Source: an uncultured Anaerolineaceae bacterium
Lineage (GTDB): Bacteria; Chloroflexota; Anaerolineae; Anaerolineales; Anaerolineaceae
NCBI GenBank assembly: GCA_938020565.1
Contig: CALIHP010000081.1
Coordinates: 1-63,015 of the forward strand
Direction of reading: 5' to 3'
DNA length: 63,015 nt
Below the pieces are notes generated by a model. The model did not search any database. It was not told the DNA's origin and saw nothing but the letters and a program-made list of their open reading frames with translations. Shown here piece after piece: positions 42,873-52,602 of the stretch. The position numbers and the translations under genes are program-made. Within the stretch, counting starts at the first letter, position 1; the number at the start of each line of letters is the position of its first letter.

Positions 42873-44609
42873 ATGACAAATCAGAAGGACCTTATCGCCG
42901 AAGTCAGGGCTAAAAATAAACGAACGAACCTGATAATCGGGTTCAAAGTGCTCTTCGATCTCATTCCACAGCTGCTCATCGTGCACATGATCAGTCCCGC
43001 TTTTTCCGACGGGCCAGATTCGAAGCGGATCGCGATCGACGCCGGACTGATACTGGCCTGCTTTATCCTGAAAGCGGCCTGCGGTGGCGCCGCCGTCTGG
43101 AAAGCGCATGAAGCCGCTTATAACGCGCTGACCGATCTCCGCCTTCAAATCATCACGCATCTGAAGAAACTCCCGCTGGGTTTCTTTCAGAAGCGGAAAA
43201 CCGGCGACCTGACGAATATCGTCCAGCATGACGTTGAACAGGTCGAAATCTACCTCGCGCATGGCCTGCCCGAAATCATGGCGGCGAAGCTCCTTCCATG
43301 CGTCATCTTCGTCATCATGCTTTTTCTCGACTGGCGGCTCGCGGGGCTGATGATCGTCGGACTGCCATTCATGTGGCTGACGAAGACAATTTCCACGCCG
43401 CTCTGGAAAAAGAATTTCAAAATCTTCGCGGACAGCACGAAAGAAATGCAGGAGAACCTGATAGAATACGTCGCCGCGATTTCCGTTATCAAAGCATTTT
43501 CGAAAGAGGAACGGAAAACGGAAAAAACGCTTCGTTCGTCCAAAGACTACGTCTATTGGGTCAAAAAATCGATGGCGGGGATCAGCGTTCCGATGGGGTT
43601 TATCGACCTGTTCATGGAATCCGGCGTCGTTCTGGTCATGATCTTCGGACTCCGCTTCTTAGCTTCCGGCGAACTATCGATCGCGAAATTTATCCTGGCC
43701 ACGATTTCAGGCGCGGTTTTCACGTCCTCCATCGCGAAAACCGCAACCTATCAGCATTACGAGATCGTCTTCAATCAGGCGATGACCGGAATCGGATCAA
43801 TCCTGAACGCCGCCGCGCCCGAAAAAAAAGCCTCGAACGCGCCCGTTCCGAATGGCGATATCCGGCTGTCAGGGCTGAGCTTCGCCTACGGGAGCGAACG
43901 GGAAGCAATTGCCGGCGTCGACCTCGTTTTTAAACGGGGAAGCCGGAACGCGCTCGTCGGCGCGTCCGGATCCGGGAAAAGCACGCTCGCGAACCTGATG
44001 ATGGGGTTCTGGCGGCCCGACGCAGGCGTTATCAGCGTCGCCGGAAAAAATATTCAGGAGCTTTCCGAGCGTCAGCTGAACTCGCTTTTCTCAATCGTCC
44101 AGCAGGACGTTTTCCTGTTCAATTTGAGCATGGAAGAAAATATCCGAATCGGGAAACCGTCCGCAACGCGGGAAGAAATTATCGAAGCGGGGAAAAAAGC
44201 GCGGATTCATAACTTCATCCTGAGCCTCCCGAAAGGCTACGAAACGCTCGCCGGAGAAGCCGGCGTCCGATTCTCTGGCGGTGAGAAACAGCGGATCGCA
44301 ATCGCGCGCATGATCCTTAAAGACGCGCCGATCCTGATTCTCGACGAAGCGACCGCCGCCGTCGACGCAGAAACCGAATCCCATATCCAGGCGGCAATCG
44401 AAACGCTCAGCCGGGATAAGACGTTGATCGTCATCGCGCATCGCCTGAACACGATTCAAACCGCGGACCAGATCGTCGTCATGGATCGGGGAGCCGTAAT
44501 CGGAAGCGGAACGCACGAATCGCTCCTGGGAAGCTGCGCGCTGTATCGGGAAATGATCCGGGCGCAGCGGCAAGTCGACGACTGGACGATTCGGGAGGCC
44601 GCCGCATGA
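42873..44609 (+). CDS. ABC exporter half-transporter (TMD-NBD)
   Basis: The 578-residue protein has six membrane helices (about 20-300) and an ATPase domain: Walker A GASGSGKST (about 370), signature FSGGEKQRIAIAR and Walker B ILILDEATAAVD, H-loop VIAHRL. It pairs with the next gene, which overlaps it by 4 bp, as a heterodimer. Related pairs next to MptD-type S components are often annotated as exporters, but some members of this exporter fold (YbtPQ, IrtAB) import siderophores, so direction is open. Confidence 0.92.
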   Translation: MTNQKDLIAEVRAKNKRTNLIIGFKVLFDLIPQLLIVHMISPAFSDGPDSKRIAIDAGLILACFILKAACGGAAVWKAHEAAYNALTDLRLQIITHLKKLPLGFFQKRKTGDLTNIVQHDVEQVEIYLAHGLPEIMAAKLLPCVIFVIMLFLDWRLAGLMIVGLPFMWLTKTISTPLWKKNFKIFADSTKEMQENLIEYVAAISVIKAFSKEERKTEKTLRSSKDYVYWVKKSMAGISVPMGFIDLFMESGVVLVMIFGLRFLASGELSIAKFILATISGAVFTSSIAKTATYQHYEIVFNQAMTGIGSILNAAAPEKKASNAPVPNGDIRLSGLSFAYGSEREAIAGVDLVFKRGSRNALVGASGSGKSTLANLMMGFWRPDAGVISVAGKNIQELSERQLNSLFSIVQQDVFLFNLSMEENIRIGKPSATREEIIEAGKKARIHNFILSLPKGYETLAGEAGVRFSGGEKQRIAIARMILKDAPILILDEATAAVDAETESHIQAAIETLSRDKTLIVIAHRLNTIQTADQIVVMDRGAVIGSGTHESLLGSCALYREMIRAQRQVDDWTIREAAA

Positions 44610-46330
44610 TCCGGGAAATCTGGGATACGCTCACGAAAGAAGGAAAACGCTCATTGCTGACGAGCGTTGCCGGGTTCGTCGTATACGCGCTGTCTGGGAT
44701 GGCGATGATGCTGCTCATGCTGAACGGACTGACGGCGGTTTTCGCCGCGGGCGCCGTCCCGCGCGCTTATCCATGGCTGCTCTGTCTTTGCCTGATCCTC
44801 AAGACCGGCGCAAACATGCTCGCCGATCAGCAAAAGCATTTTGCTGGATTCGATCTCGTCTATGAAATCCGGGCCAAAATAATTACACGGCTGAAAACGT
44901 TTTCGCTCGGCTTTTATACGAATGAACGTCTTGGCGAAATCAGTACGATCATCCATAAGGACGTCGACAATATGGAAATGGTCGTGGGGCACATGTGGAC
45001 GCGGATGGCCGCCGATTTTATCGTCTCGCTGATCCTGCTGATCTTCCTGCTTTTCGTCAGCCCGAAAATGACCCTGATCCTGATCGCGCCGCTTCCCGCC
45101 GCGCTGATCTTTCTTGCGCGCGGGTTAGGAAAAGCGAACCGGCTCGAAAAAGAATCGGGGGACAGTCTCGCCGACATGGTCAGTCTTTTCGTCGAATATG
45201 TCAAAGGCATTCCGCTCTTGAAAGCGTTCTCTGAAAGCCGACAATTCGATCAGAAGCTTTCGGACGCTGCGGCGGATTTCGGCGAACGCAGCAAGTCCAG
45301 CGCAAAATACAAAGCGGCGGTTCTTTCGCGTTACGCACTGTGGCTTGACCTGACCTACGCGGCCGTCGTCGTCGCCGGGATCGGATTCATGATTCAGGGA
45401 TCGCTCATAGCGACGGATTGCCTGATCTTCGTTATCCTCGGACGCGAATTCCTTAAACCGTTTACCGCGATGGAAGCGCACTGGATGAACTGGCTGAAAG
45501 TCGCGGACAGTTTCCGCCGTATCCAGAAAATCGCGTCCGCGCCATCCGTCGCCGAACCAGATCATCCCGCGTTTCCCGAAACGTTCTCGATCACGTTTGA
45601 GAACGTCGGCTTCGCTTACGAAGAAGGCGGATTCGAATTCGACGGCATCTCGTTCCAGATTCCCAACCGGACGCTTACGGCGCTCGTCGGCGCGTCGGGT
45701 TCCGGAAAAACGACCGTCGTAAACCTGCTCCTTCGCTTCTGGGACGTGGATCACGGGAATATCCGAATCGGGAACGTCGATGTCCGCGACATGCGCTACG
45801 ACGATCTGCTCGGGTGCGTCAGTATCGTTATGCAGGACGTTCGCCTTTTCGCCGATACGATCGAAGGCAATATCCGAATCGGGAAAGCCGACGCGGCGCA
45901 GTCGGAAATTATCGAAGCGGCGAAGAAAGCCCGGATCCATGATTTTATTCTCAGTCTCCCGAACGGCTACCAGACGGTCGTCGGCGAAAACGGCGTCGGA
46001 CTCTCGGGCGGACAGAAACAGCGGATTTCAATCGCGCGCGCTTTTTTGAAAAATACGCCAATCCTGCTTCTGGACGAGATGACCAGCAGCGTCGATCCCG
46101 TCAACGAAGCGCTGATCCAGGAGGCTGTCTCCGAACTCGCGCGTGACCGGACCGTCCTCGTCGTTGCGCATCATCTCAGTACGATCCGATCGGCGGACCA
46201 GATTCTCGTTTTCCAAAAAGGAACGATCGTTCAGGCTGGGAAACACGATGAACTCCTCGCCGATCCGAATGGATACTACCGGGATCTCTGGCACAGCGGA
46301 AGCGGAGAATCCATGCCGAAAAGAGGATGA
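44606..46330 (+). CDS. ABC exporter half-transporter (TMD-NBD)
   Basis: The 574-residue protein is the partner of the previous half-transporter. It has Walker A GASGSGKTT (about 375), LSGGQKQRISIAR, Walker B ILLLDEMTSSVD with its catalytic glutamate, and the H-loop VVAHHLSTI. The consensus signature is present here, while its partner has FSGGE, so the pair may be asymmetric. It overlaps the first gene by 4 bp and is followed 90 bp later by the S-component gene. Confidence 0.92.
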   Translation: MIREIWDTLTKEGKRSLLTSVAGFVVYALSGMAMMLLMLNGLTAVFAAGAVPRAYPWLLCLCLILKTGANMLADQQKHFAGFDLVYEIRAKIITRLKTFSLGFYTNERLGEISTIIHKDVDNMEMVVGHMWTRMAADFIVSLILLIFLLFVSPKMTLILIAPLPAALIFLARGLGKANRLEKESGDSLADMVSLFVEYVKGIPLLKAFSESRQFDQKLSDAAADFGERSKSSAKYKAAVLSRYALWLDLTYAAVVVAGIGFMIQGSLIATDCLIFVILGREFLKPFTAMEAHWMNWLKVADSFRRIQKIASAPSVAEPDHPAFPETFSITFENVGFAYEEGGFEFDGISFQIPNRTLTALVGASGSGKTTVVNLLLRFWDVDHGNIRIGNVDVRDMRYDDLLGCVSIVMQDVRLFADTIEGNIRIGKADAAQSEIIEAAKKARIHDFILSLPNGYQTVVGENGVGLSGGQKQRISIARAFLKNTPILLLDEMTSSVDPVNEALIQEAVSELARDRTVLVVAHHLSTIRSADQILVFQKGTIVQAGKHDELLADPNGYYRDLWHSGSGESMPKRG

Positions 46331-46420
46331 TAACGGGAAAATGGCGCCGCTCCCGTATCGTCTGATCGAAGCAAGCGCTTCTATATCAAATTCAACAAAT
46401 AAAACAGGAGAATTATAAAG

Positions 46421-47023
46421 ATGAAAACAAACTATGAAAACAGGTTAAATACTCGAGACCTGATATCTATCGGTATTTTCGCCGCGATCTCGCTCGCAAT
46501 CTTTTTCACTGTCGGCGGAATTGTCGCTTTTACCGTAGTTGGGACGGTCGCGAATATCCCGATTGTCTGCTTTTTCACATCAATCGCATATATGCTATCA
46601 GTTTCCAGAGTTCGGAAGCCGGGGACATTCCTGATGATGGGGCTGTTGAACGTTCTCCCCGGCCTGATGGCGGCCAATACTGTGGGCGTCGCGCTGTCCG
46701 CGCTCGGCTGGGGAATCGCCGATCTGATTGCGTCGGCGGGAAAGTATGGCGGAAAAAGAATATTGACGCTCGCTTATGTCGTTGGCTGCATGCTGCAATC
46801 CGCGTTTTATACGCTGCCGATGTACGCGTCCGGCGGCGCGTACCTGATCGAGCGGCAGGAAATGATGCGGCTGACCGACGCAGTGGTGGAAACGTACCTG
46901 CGATATTTTACCTGGCCGATATATGGGAGCATGATCGCGCTGACCGCGGTAACGAGCTTTGCCGGCGCGATCCTCTCGACTCGGATCCTCAGGAAGCATT
47001 TAAAAAAAGCCGGCCTGGCCTGA
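46421..47023 (+). CDS. MptD/Trep_Strep-family ECF transporter S component
   Basis: The 200-residue membrane protein has five or six helices and begins MKTNYENRLNTRDLISIGIFAAISL, the start seen in this family. It is an ECF-type substrate-binding component, but no EcfT or EcfA gene is in the window. The related gene at 56147 shares the ending with a Met-rich helix before the last segment. It is co-directional with the TetR-ABC-ABC genes and so is probably controlled by the same TetR. The substrate is unknown. Confidence 0.78.
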   Translation: MKTNYENRLNTRDLISIGIFAAISLAIFFTVGGIVAFTVVGTVANIPIVCFFTSIAYMLSVSRVRKPGTFLMMGLLNVLPGLMAANTVGVALSALGWGIADLIASAGKYGGKRILTLAYVVGCMLQSAFYTLPMYASGGAYLIERQEMMRLTDAVVETYLRYFTWPIYGSMIALTAVTSFAGAILSTRILRKHLKKAGLA

Positions 47024-47072
47024 CGCGCCGGGGGCGTCCCCATGACGGCGGACACCCCTGCACAATTCATCC

Positions 47073-48059
47073 TCAGCGGATCAGCTCCGCCAGCCGTTCG
47101 CCGATCTCGATCAGGTCGATACCCTTCGTGAACTGGAGGCATGTCCCGGACGGATAGCGCGTTTTTTCGACCCAGCTCGCCGGGATCGCGCTTACCCCAT
47201 ACTTCGCCCCCAGGATCGCGCCGCAAACCGCGCCGATCGTATCGGCGTCGCGTCCGAAATTCGCCGCCAGCGTCACGCCCTTCCGAAAATCCTCGTTCGC
47301 CAGCTGCAGGCAGGCAAACGCAGACGGAATCGCCTCGGCGGTCGTCGCCCATTTCGTCGTCCGCAGCCGGTCATGCAGCTTCATCCAGGCGGCAGCGACA
47401 TCATAATTCGCCGCTTCGACGATCTCGAAAGCCGCCGTCAGGTTCGCGTACAGCCAGGAATCTGCCGGAATACAATCCATCGCCGCGGAGAGGATTTCAT
47501 CGATCGTCCCGTCGACCATCGCGACCGAAACCGCCGCCGCTACTGCCTGCGCGCCCCAGATCCCATCCATCGAATGGCTGATCGAGGCGTCAATCTCCGC
47601 CATCCGGGCGGCGGCTTTTGGATCCCCGGCAGCGGCGACGCCGATCGGCGCAATCCGCATCGCCGCTCCATCGCTCAGGTGATACGTATTGAACATGCCC
47701 GATTGCGGCGGGCGCAGTCCGCGCCGCAGGTTATTCGCCGCTTCAACCTCGCTGTCGCCGCCGCGTTTAAATTCGTCCTGAACCGCGACGTTTTCGAGCC
47801 AGGCGGCTGTAACCGCTTCCTGCGTGAGTTCCCCGCCGCAGCGGATCATCGTCTGCGCCGTGAGGAGCGCGAATTCGGTGTCGTCTGTGCTCCAGACCGC
47901 GCCTCCCGAGAAATCGGTGATGAATCCGTAGTTTGCCCGATTCTCCTGCGTCCGCGCGGCGTCGCCGAGCGAATCGCCGATCGCCAATCCACAGATTGCT
48001 CCGACTGCCTTCTCGCGGCGGAACGCACTGTTTTTCGCTAAATCTTCCCGTGTAATCAT
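47073..48059 (-). CDS. ADP-ribosylglycohydrolase-family enzyme
   Basis: The 328-residue protein has the ADP-ribosylglycohydrolase (DraG/ARH3) fold. The metal-binding residues are seen in GLAIGDSLGD (about 24-33), WSTDDTEFALL (about 56-66) and GRDADTIGAVCGAILGAKYG (about 270-290). It presumably hydrolyses an N- or O-glycosidic bond of an ADP-ribosyl- or ribosyl-like compound. It has no signal peptide and should be cytoplasmic. It is the last gene of the locus, overlapping the next by 4 bp. Confidence 0.9.
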   Translation of the reverse strand: MITREDLAKNSAFRREKAVGAICGLAIGDSLGDAARTQENRANYGFITDFSGGAVWSTDDTEFALLTAQTMIRCGGELTQEAVTAAWLENVAVQDEFKRGGDSEVEAANNLRRGLRPPQSGMFNTYHLSDGAAMRIAPIGVAAAGDPKAAARMAEIDASISHSMDGIWGAQAVAAAVSVAMVDGTIDEILSAAMDCIPADSWLYANLTAAFEIVEAANYDVAAAWMKLHDRLRTTKWATTAEAIPSAFACLQLANEDFRKGVTLAANFGRDADTIGAVCGAILGAKYGVSAIPASWVEKTRYPSGTCLQFTKGIDLIEIGERLAELIR

Positions 48060-50161
48060 GCGTTTTCTAATTCCTTTACCCGAAAATTTCCAAACGAGCT
48101 CCTTCCCCCTTCGCAGCTCGCCAATCCGACCATGCCATATTGAAGCGTATCGTCGGTAATCGATAATTCATCCCGTCCATCGACCGAGAGCGTCAAACGC
48201 TCGGCTTCGGCTCGAAATCCAAGTTTTATCTCGCGATCGAACGTCCAGTCACAGGCCTTCTCGGCCAGCTCAATCCAGCGACCCGCTGTCTTTCGATAAA
48301 TCGCCAGCCCGCCTTTTTTCAGCCCGGCGTAATAGCCGCGCTGCGCGCCCTGGACCCGGAGGGAAATCAGGTGGCTGTACCCGTAGCAGGGAATAACCGA
48401 AGCTTCGAGCTGAACGTTCCGGGTAAAATAATTTCCGGTCATCGCCTCGCCGCCGTTCAGGCTGAACGTTTCGAGCCGCCCGTCGACGAGGTTCCAGGCG
48501 CCGTGATCGTGGGAAAACGGGATGATTGAGTCGAACTCTTTCACGCACTGCGAAAAGTCGATCCGGTAGTTCGCGGGACCGAAGATCTCAAAGTCATCGA
48601 GATAGACGCTTCGGAAATCGCGATTTTTCCGGGATGAATTCGACTCGATCCAAAACCCGATCTCGTCGGCTACCGCTCCGCCCAGATCCGGAATCTGGAA
48701 AATGACGTGGCGCCAGCCTGGTTTTTCGAGCGAAAATCCGCTGATTAAGACGTCGCGCCCGGTCGCCGTGTTTCGGACGTACGGACTGATCAGGAGGTCT
48801 TCGCCGCCGTGTTTCTCGGCCATGAGCCAAAACGAGACCGTTTGGCCCGGATACGCCGTCGGAGAAAAGACGGGACTGTATCGGGTGTCGTTAAAGTCGT
48901 CTCGTCGATAAAAAGGCTTATAGTAGACTTTCCCCGACTGTCCGCGCTGAAGGCGGTCGACGAGTATTTCAAGCGATCCGCTGCCCGAATGTGAGAAACG
49001 GGTCGACTGTCGAAGGCTGAAAGCGTTCGGGTCCGAGAGGCGGAAATTATGCGTCGACCCAGGCAGTTCAAAATCGAAATGAATCGAACCGGATTTGTTC
49101 AGATCGATCGGGACCGGCGTTTCCTCATCCTCGCCGAGGAACTGGCTGATCTGATACAGTTCTTTCGCGAACGACGGAATATCCAGAATATTCAGATAGC
49201 CGGAGATCCCCGAAAGGACGATTGCGTCGTTAATTGGGCCGCGGTAATGGGTCGGGATACCGGCGAGGCCGTCGGCAACGCCCATGATTGTACCGACATT
49301 TCCAGCGTTGCAATCGGTGTCCCAGCCCGCCATCGTCGCAATTTCAACCGTGCGCGCAAAGTTTCGTCCGTAAACTAACGCCATGGCGCAGATGCCGGCG
49401 TTCGGAATAATATGGCAGACGCCGGGGAACTTATCGTATCCCCAGGTCTGCTGTAAGTACGCTATACAGGACCGCCAGTCGTCCGGCTCTTCGTTTCGAA
49501 AGCGGACGACATCCCGGACGACGCGCGCGTAATCGCTCTCTTCCGGGATCAGGCTGAGGCCAATCTCGATTATTCGATCCACGTCGGACGTCTCAAACGC
49601 GGCGGAAATGCAGCCGGCGATAAACGCCGCCCCGTATAAGCCGTTGCGGTCATGCGAAACGGAAGCGGCTGTCGTCGCATAAGCCGCCGCTTTTTCCGGT
49701 CGGCCGGGGAAAATCAGCCCCCAGGTGTCGATAAAGATCTGGCCGCCAATCTGTTCCGCGATCGTCATCCCGTTGACCTTCGCCGAGCCGGATTCCGGCG
49801 CGCTCATTCCATTTTTCAGATTCAGGTATGCGGTATGCTCCGTGCTGACTCCGTATCCGCCCCACCAGAACATGCCAACGCCTTCGCGGGCATAATTCAG
49901 CCATGCTTCCGCAACATCGTTCGCGGTCATTCTCCCGTTCCCGGCGCGATCCTTCAGCGCCCGCAGGAAGTAAACGGGGCCGTTCGCGTCGTCATCCGCC
50001 GCGAAGTTCTTGAACGATTTAACGTAATCGGTAATTTCTCCGTAATAATGCCGAATTCGCTCATAGGTCCAGACCGTCGGTTCTACCGGCGCGCCCAGGC
50101 GAATCCCGATATTCATTCCAAGAAATCCAGCGTAAATTTTTTCTAAAATTGATTGTGTCAT
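48056..50161 (-). CDS. ADP-ribosylglycohydrolase-family protein with C-terminal beta-sandwich domains
   Basis: The 701-residue protein has an N-terminal ADP-ribosylglycohydrolase domain (residues 1-330): LGMNIGIRLGAPVEP at the first metal motif, FAADDDANGPVYFL at the second and GWDTDCNAGNVGTIMGVADG at the third. From about 345 follow two beta-rich parts: one like a carbohydrate-binding galactose-binding fold (about 345-520) and one like the concanavalin/DUF1080 type (about 545-700). No signal peptide is present, so the enzyme is probably cytoplasmic and the extra parts may recognise a glycan end. The start at 50161 has no ribosome site at normal distance; GGAGGAGG lies 21 nt before. Confidence 0.85.
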   Translation of the reverse strand: MTQSILEKIYAGFLGMNIGIRLGAPVEPTVWTYERIRHYYGEITDYVKSFKNFAADDDANGPVYFLRALKDRAGNGRMTANDVAEAWLNYAREGVGMFWWGGYGVSTEHTAYLNLKNGMSAPESGSAKVNGMTIAEQIGGQIFIDTWGLIFPGRPEKAAAYATTAASVSHDRNGLYGAAFIAGCISAAFETSDVDRIIEIGLSLIPEESDYARVVRDVVRFRNEEPDDWRSCIAYLQQTWGYDKFPGVCHIIPNAGICAMALVYGRNFARTVEIATMAGWDTDCNAGNVGTIMGVADGLAGIPTHYRGPINDAIVLSGISGYLNILDIPSFAKELYQISQFLGEDEETPVPIDLNKSGSIHFDFELPGSTHNFRLSDPNAFSLRQSTRFSHSGSGSLEILVDRLQRGQSGKVYYKPFYRRDDFNDTRYSPVFSPTAYPGQTVSFWLMAEKHGGEDLLISPYVRNTATGRDVLISGFSLEKPGWRHVIFQIPDLGGAVADEIGFWIESNSSRKNRDFRSVYLDDFEIFGPANYRIDFSQCVKEFDSIIPFSHDHGAWNLVDGRLETFSLNGGEAMTGNYFTRNVQLEASVIPCYGYSHLISLRVQGAQRGYYAGLKKGGLAIYRKTAGRWIELAEKACDWTFDREIKLGFRAEAERLTLSVDGRDELSITDDTLQYGMVGLASCEGGRSSFGNFRVKELENA

Positions 50162-50193
50162 AAATGCGTACCGCGTGGTTCCTCCTCCGGTTT

Positions 50194-50233
50194 AAAAAAA
50201 TCCCGGACGCGTTGAAAAAAAGCGGCGTCCGGG
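50194..50233 (-). terminator. Intrinsic terminator after the binding-protein gene
   Basis: On the minus strand CCCGGACGC (50233-50225) pairs with GCGTCCGGG (50210-50202) and is followed by ATTTTTTT. It lies between the binding-protein gene and the 701-residue enzyme gene, so the two enzymes may be expressed at a lower level by read-through or from a separate start. Confidence 0.85.
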
Positions 50234-50247
50234 TCAAATTAGAGTCT

Positions 50248-51681
50248 TTAGTTCAAAACACTGTTCAGATATTCGGTAATCTGCGTTCCTCCGGCTTCGT
50301 TCCATTTCGCAACGAATTCGTCGAAGTCTTCGATCGGGCGGACCCCGCGGATAATATCGGTCGAATACTCAGTGTACAGCATATCCATCGCGTCCTTGAG
50401 CGGAAGCAGGTCCTCAGGCAGAATCACGTTGACGTCGGCGGCGAAATACTGATCGGCCTTGGCGAGCGAATCCAGCGCCGGGGCGGTCAGGACTTCACCA
50501 TCAACCTTGCTCAGGTCAAGTCCATTCATCGTTGGCCAGAAGCGCGCCCACCATTCCGGAAATTTATCGGTCAAAACATATCGATCGCCGTCCATCGTAT
50601 AATGAACGTCCTTGAGTCCGAGTTTATCAAAAATACGTCCCTCCGGGCTGGCCATGAAGTCGAGAACCGCCCAGGCCGCATCTTTGACTTCTGAATAGGC
50701 GTTGATCGCAAAGCCGCGCGGTTCTTTGGAAACGTCGAGTGACTTGTACGCCTGTGAGATACCCTTCGCTGGCGGAAGCGCGATCAGTTCGGTCGCGTCG
50801 CCGTTCGTCTGGATCATTTTGTTATTGTAGACGTTGACGACGTCGCCCGCTGTCCCGGCGACCATACAGGATTTCCCTTCGTAAAACGCCTGCTCCATCG
50901 TGTCCCACTGTTTCGTGACGTATTCGTTATCAAGAAGCCCTTCGGCGTACAGCTTCGCGTAAAATTCAAGCTTATTCTTCTCGGCTTCGGTCGCGGCGGC
51001 GTAGACCCAGTTTTCACCGTCTTTGACGATCGTCGCCGTGACGCCGAACGCATGGTTGAATATATTATCCAGCCTGATAATCCCGCCGTCGGTCGTAATC
51101 GCGTAGTCGCAAAGGCCCTTCTCTTTCATTTCCTTGAACATCGCGTAATAATTTTCCGTCGTTGGATCTTCGGCGACTTTCTTCGCGCTGTCCAGCTGCT
51201 CATAGTGGTCCTTGCGGATAACCGGGATCTGGACCCGGCCGGGGGCGAGCCAGAGCAGGTACGGATACGATTTAATTGCCGCGCGGTTATGGTCGCCCAT
51301 CAGCGCCTGAACATTTTCTGAGCCGGCGATAAAATCGGTTAGATCTTCGAGGAGGCCTTCCTGCGAAATCGGGAGATCGCCGCCCTGAAAATAGATAATA
51401 TCGGGGTTGATTTGCTCCGTGCGGAACGCGATCGGTACAACGTCCGCATATTTCCCAGCTGGAGCTTCGAGGACTTCAATATCAACATAATTCCCCATCT
51501 TCGCCATCGCGGCTTCAACCTGATCGATCAGCTGAATCACGGACTCTTCGGTCGGGACGACGTCTTTGCATAAATACGTCACCTTAACCGGGCTTTCCGG
51601 ACTTCCGATTCCCTGCGCCGCGGCAGAACCAACTACGCAAAGGACCGCCAATACAACGAACAACCACATACTTTTCTTCAT
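50248..51681 (-). CDS. Extracellular solute-binding protein (family 1, LplA-like)
   Basis: The 477-residue protein has a signal peptide (MKKSMWLFVVLAVLCVVG, cleavage AAA-Q) and the family-1 sugar-binding fold, with INPDIIYFQGGDLPISQEGLLEDLTDF and EQAFYEGKSCMVAGTAGDVV typical of the LplA/YtcQ type. These bind oligosaccharides or complex sugars in many bacteria. It is the binding protein for the two permeases upstream on the same strand. No ATPase is encoded in the locus, so a shared MsmX-type ATPase from elsewhere probably powers it. Confidence 0.92.
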   Translation of the reverse strand: MKKSMWLFVVLAVLCVVGSAAAQGIGSPESPVKVTYLCKDVVPTEESVIQLIDQVEAAMAKMGNYVDIEVLEAPAGKYADVVPIAFRTEQINPDIIYFQGGDLPISQEGLLEDLTDFIAGSENVQALMGDHNRAAIKSYPYLLWLAPGRVQIPVIRKDHYEQLDSAKKVAEDPTTENYYAMFKEMKEKGLCDYAITTDGGIIRLDNIFNHAFGVTATIVKDGENWVYAAATEAEKNKLEFYAKLYAEGLLDNEYVTKQWDTMEQAFYEGKSCMVAGTAGDVVNVYNNKMIQTNGDATELIALPPAKGISQAYKSLDVSKEPRGFAINAYSEVKDAAWAVLDFMASPEGRIFDKLGLKDVHYTMDGDRYVLTDKFPEWWARFWPTMNGLDLSKVDGEVLTAPALDSLAKADQYFAADVNVILPEDLLPLKDAMDMLYTEYSTDIIRGVRPIEDFDEFVAKWNEAGGTQITEYLNSVLN

Positions 51682-51718
51682 TGTCTTACTCCTTTATAAA
51701 CAGATAAAAATAAACTTA

Positions 51719-52600
51719 TTATTCTTTGACTCCGCCCGCCATGACGTCTTTCGCGTAATAGCGCAGGACAATCGGGTACAGCAGGAGGATCGGAATAATC
51801 GAGACGACGATCGTTGCGCAGCGCAGCGCGTTGTAGTCTATCCGCGCTAATTCGTTGTAGTTGTACAGATTCTGCTGTCCAACGATCGAGGTCGTATCGC
51901 CAAGAATAACGAACTGGCGGAGGATAACCTGAAGCGTCGTGTCCTTCGTTTTCGTCAGGTAGATACCAGCTCGAAAATATTCGTTCCAGCGGATCACCGC
52001 GTAGAACATCGTGATTGTCGCGATTCCGGACTTCGCCAGCGGAAATACGACCCGGAAGAGCGTTGTCCAATGCCCCGCCCCGTCGATCTCCGCCGCTTCG
52101 TAAATTTCCGACGGAATCGCCTGATAATAGCGCATCAGGATAATCAGGTAGTAGACGTTTACCGCCATGACCAGAATAACGGACCATCGGCTTCCCATCA
52201 GCCCGATATCCTTAATGACGAGGTATTCGGGGACCATTCCGGGATCGAAGAGCATCATGAAAATCAGGAAGACCATCAGCGGCTTTTTCAGCGTTAATCC
52301 GCGTCGGGTCAGGACGTATGCCGCCGAGCAGGTCAGCAGGATATTGATCGCCAACCCGACGATGGTAATAAAAATTGAATTCATCAGCGCCCCCATCAGC
52401 GCCGGATGATTGAAGACGATTCGATAGTTAATCAGGTCGAAGCTGCGCGGGAGGATCGCCAACCCGCCCATGCGAGCCGATTCTTCCGGGGAGGAAAATG
52501 ATTTTGCGATGATGTTTAGGATCGGAACGATCATCGTCAGCGTGACCAGGAAGAGAATCGCGATCAGGAAAAGCTGTGAAAGGGAGAGTTTTCGCTTCAT
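51719..52600 (-). CDS. Sugar ABC transporter permease (LplC/YtcP type)
   Basis: The 293-residue protein has six membrane helices and the EAA motif EAAEIDGAGHWTTLFRVVFPLAKSG (about 195-220), which contacts the ATPase. The N-terminus is typical of carbohydrate-type LplC. It is 3 bp after the LplB-like gene. Confidence 0.93.
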   Translation of the reverse strand: MKRKLSLSQLFLIAILFLVTLTMIVPILNIIAKSFSSPEESARMGGLAILPRSFDLINYRIVFNHPALMGALMNSIFITIVGLAINILLTCSAAYVLTRRGLTLKKPLMVFLIFMMLFDPGMVPEYLVIKDIGLMGSRWSVILVMAVNVYYLIILMRYYQAIPSEIYEAAEIDGAGHWTTLFRVVFPLAKSGIATITMFYAVIRWNEYFRAGIYLTKTKDTTLQVILRQFVILGDTTSIVGQQNLYNYNELARIDYNALRCATIVVSIIPILLLYPIVLRYYAKDVMAGGVKE

Positions 52601-52602
52601 TA

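Noticed and set aside
47031..47058. Hairpin between the convergent S-component and glycohydrolase genes
   Set aside because: Arms GGGGCGTCC and GGACACCCC have a mismatch and no T-run follows; too weak to call a terminator.
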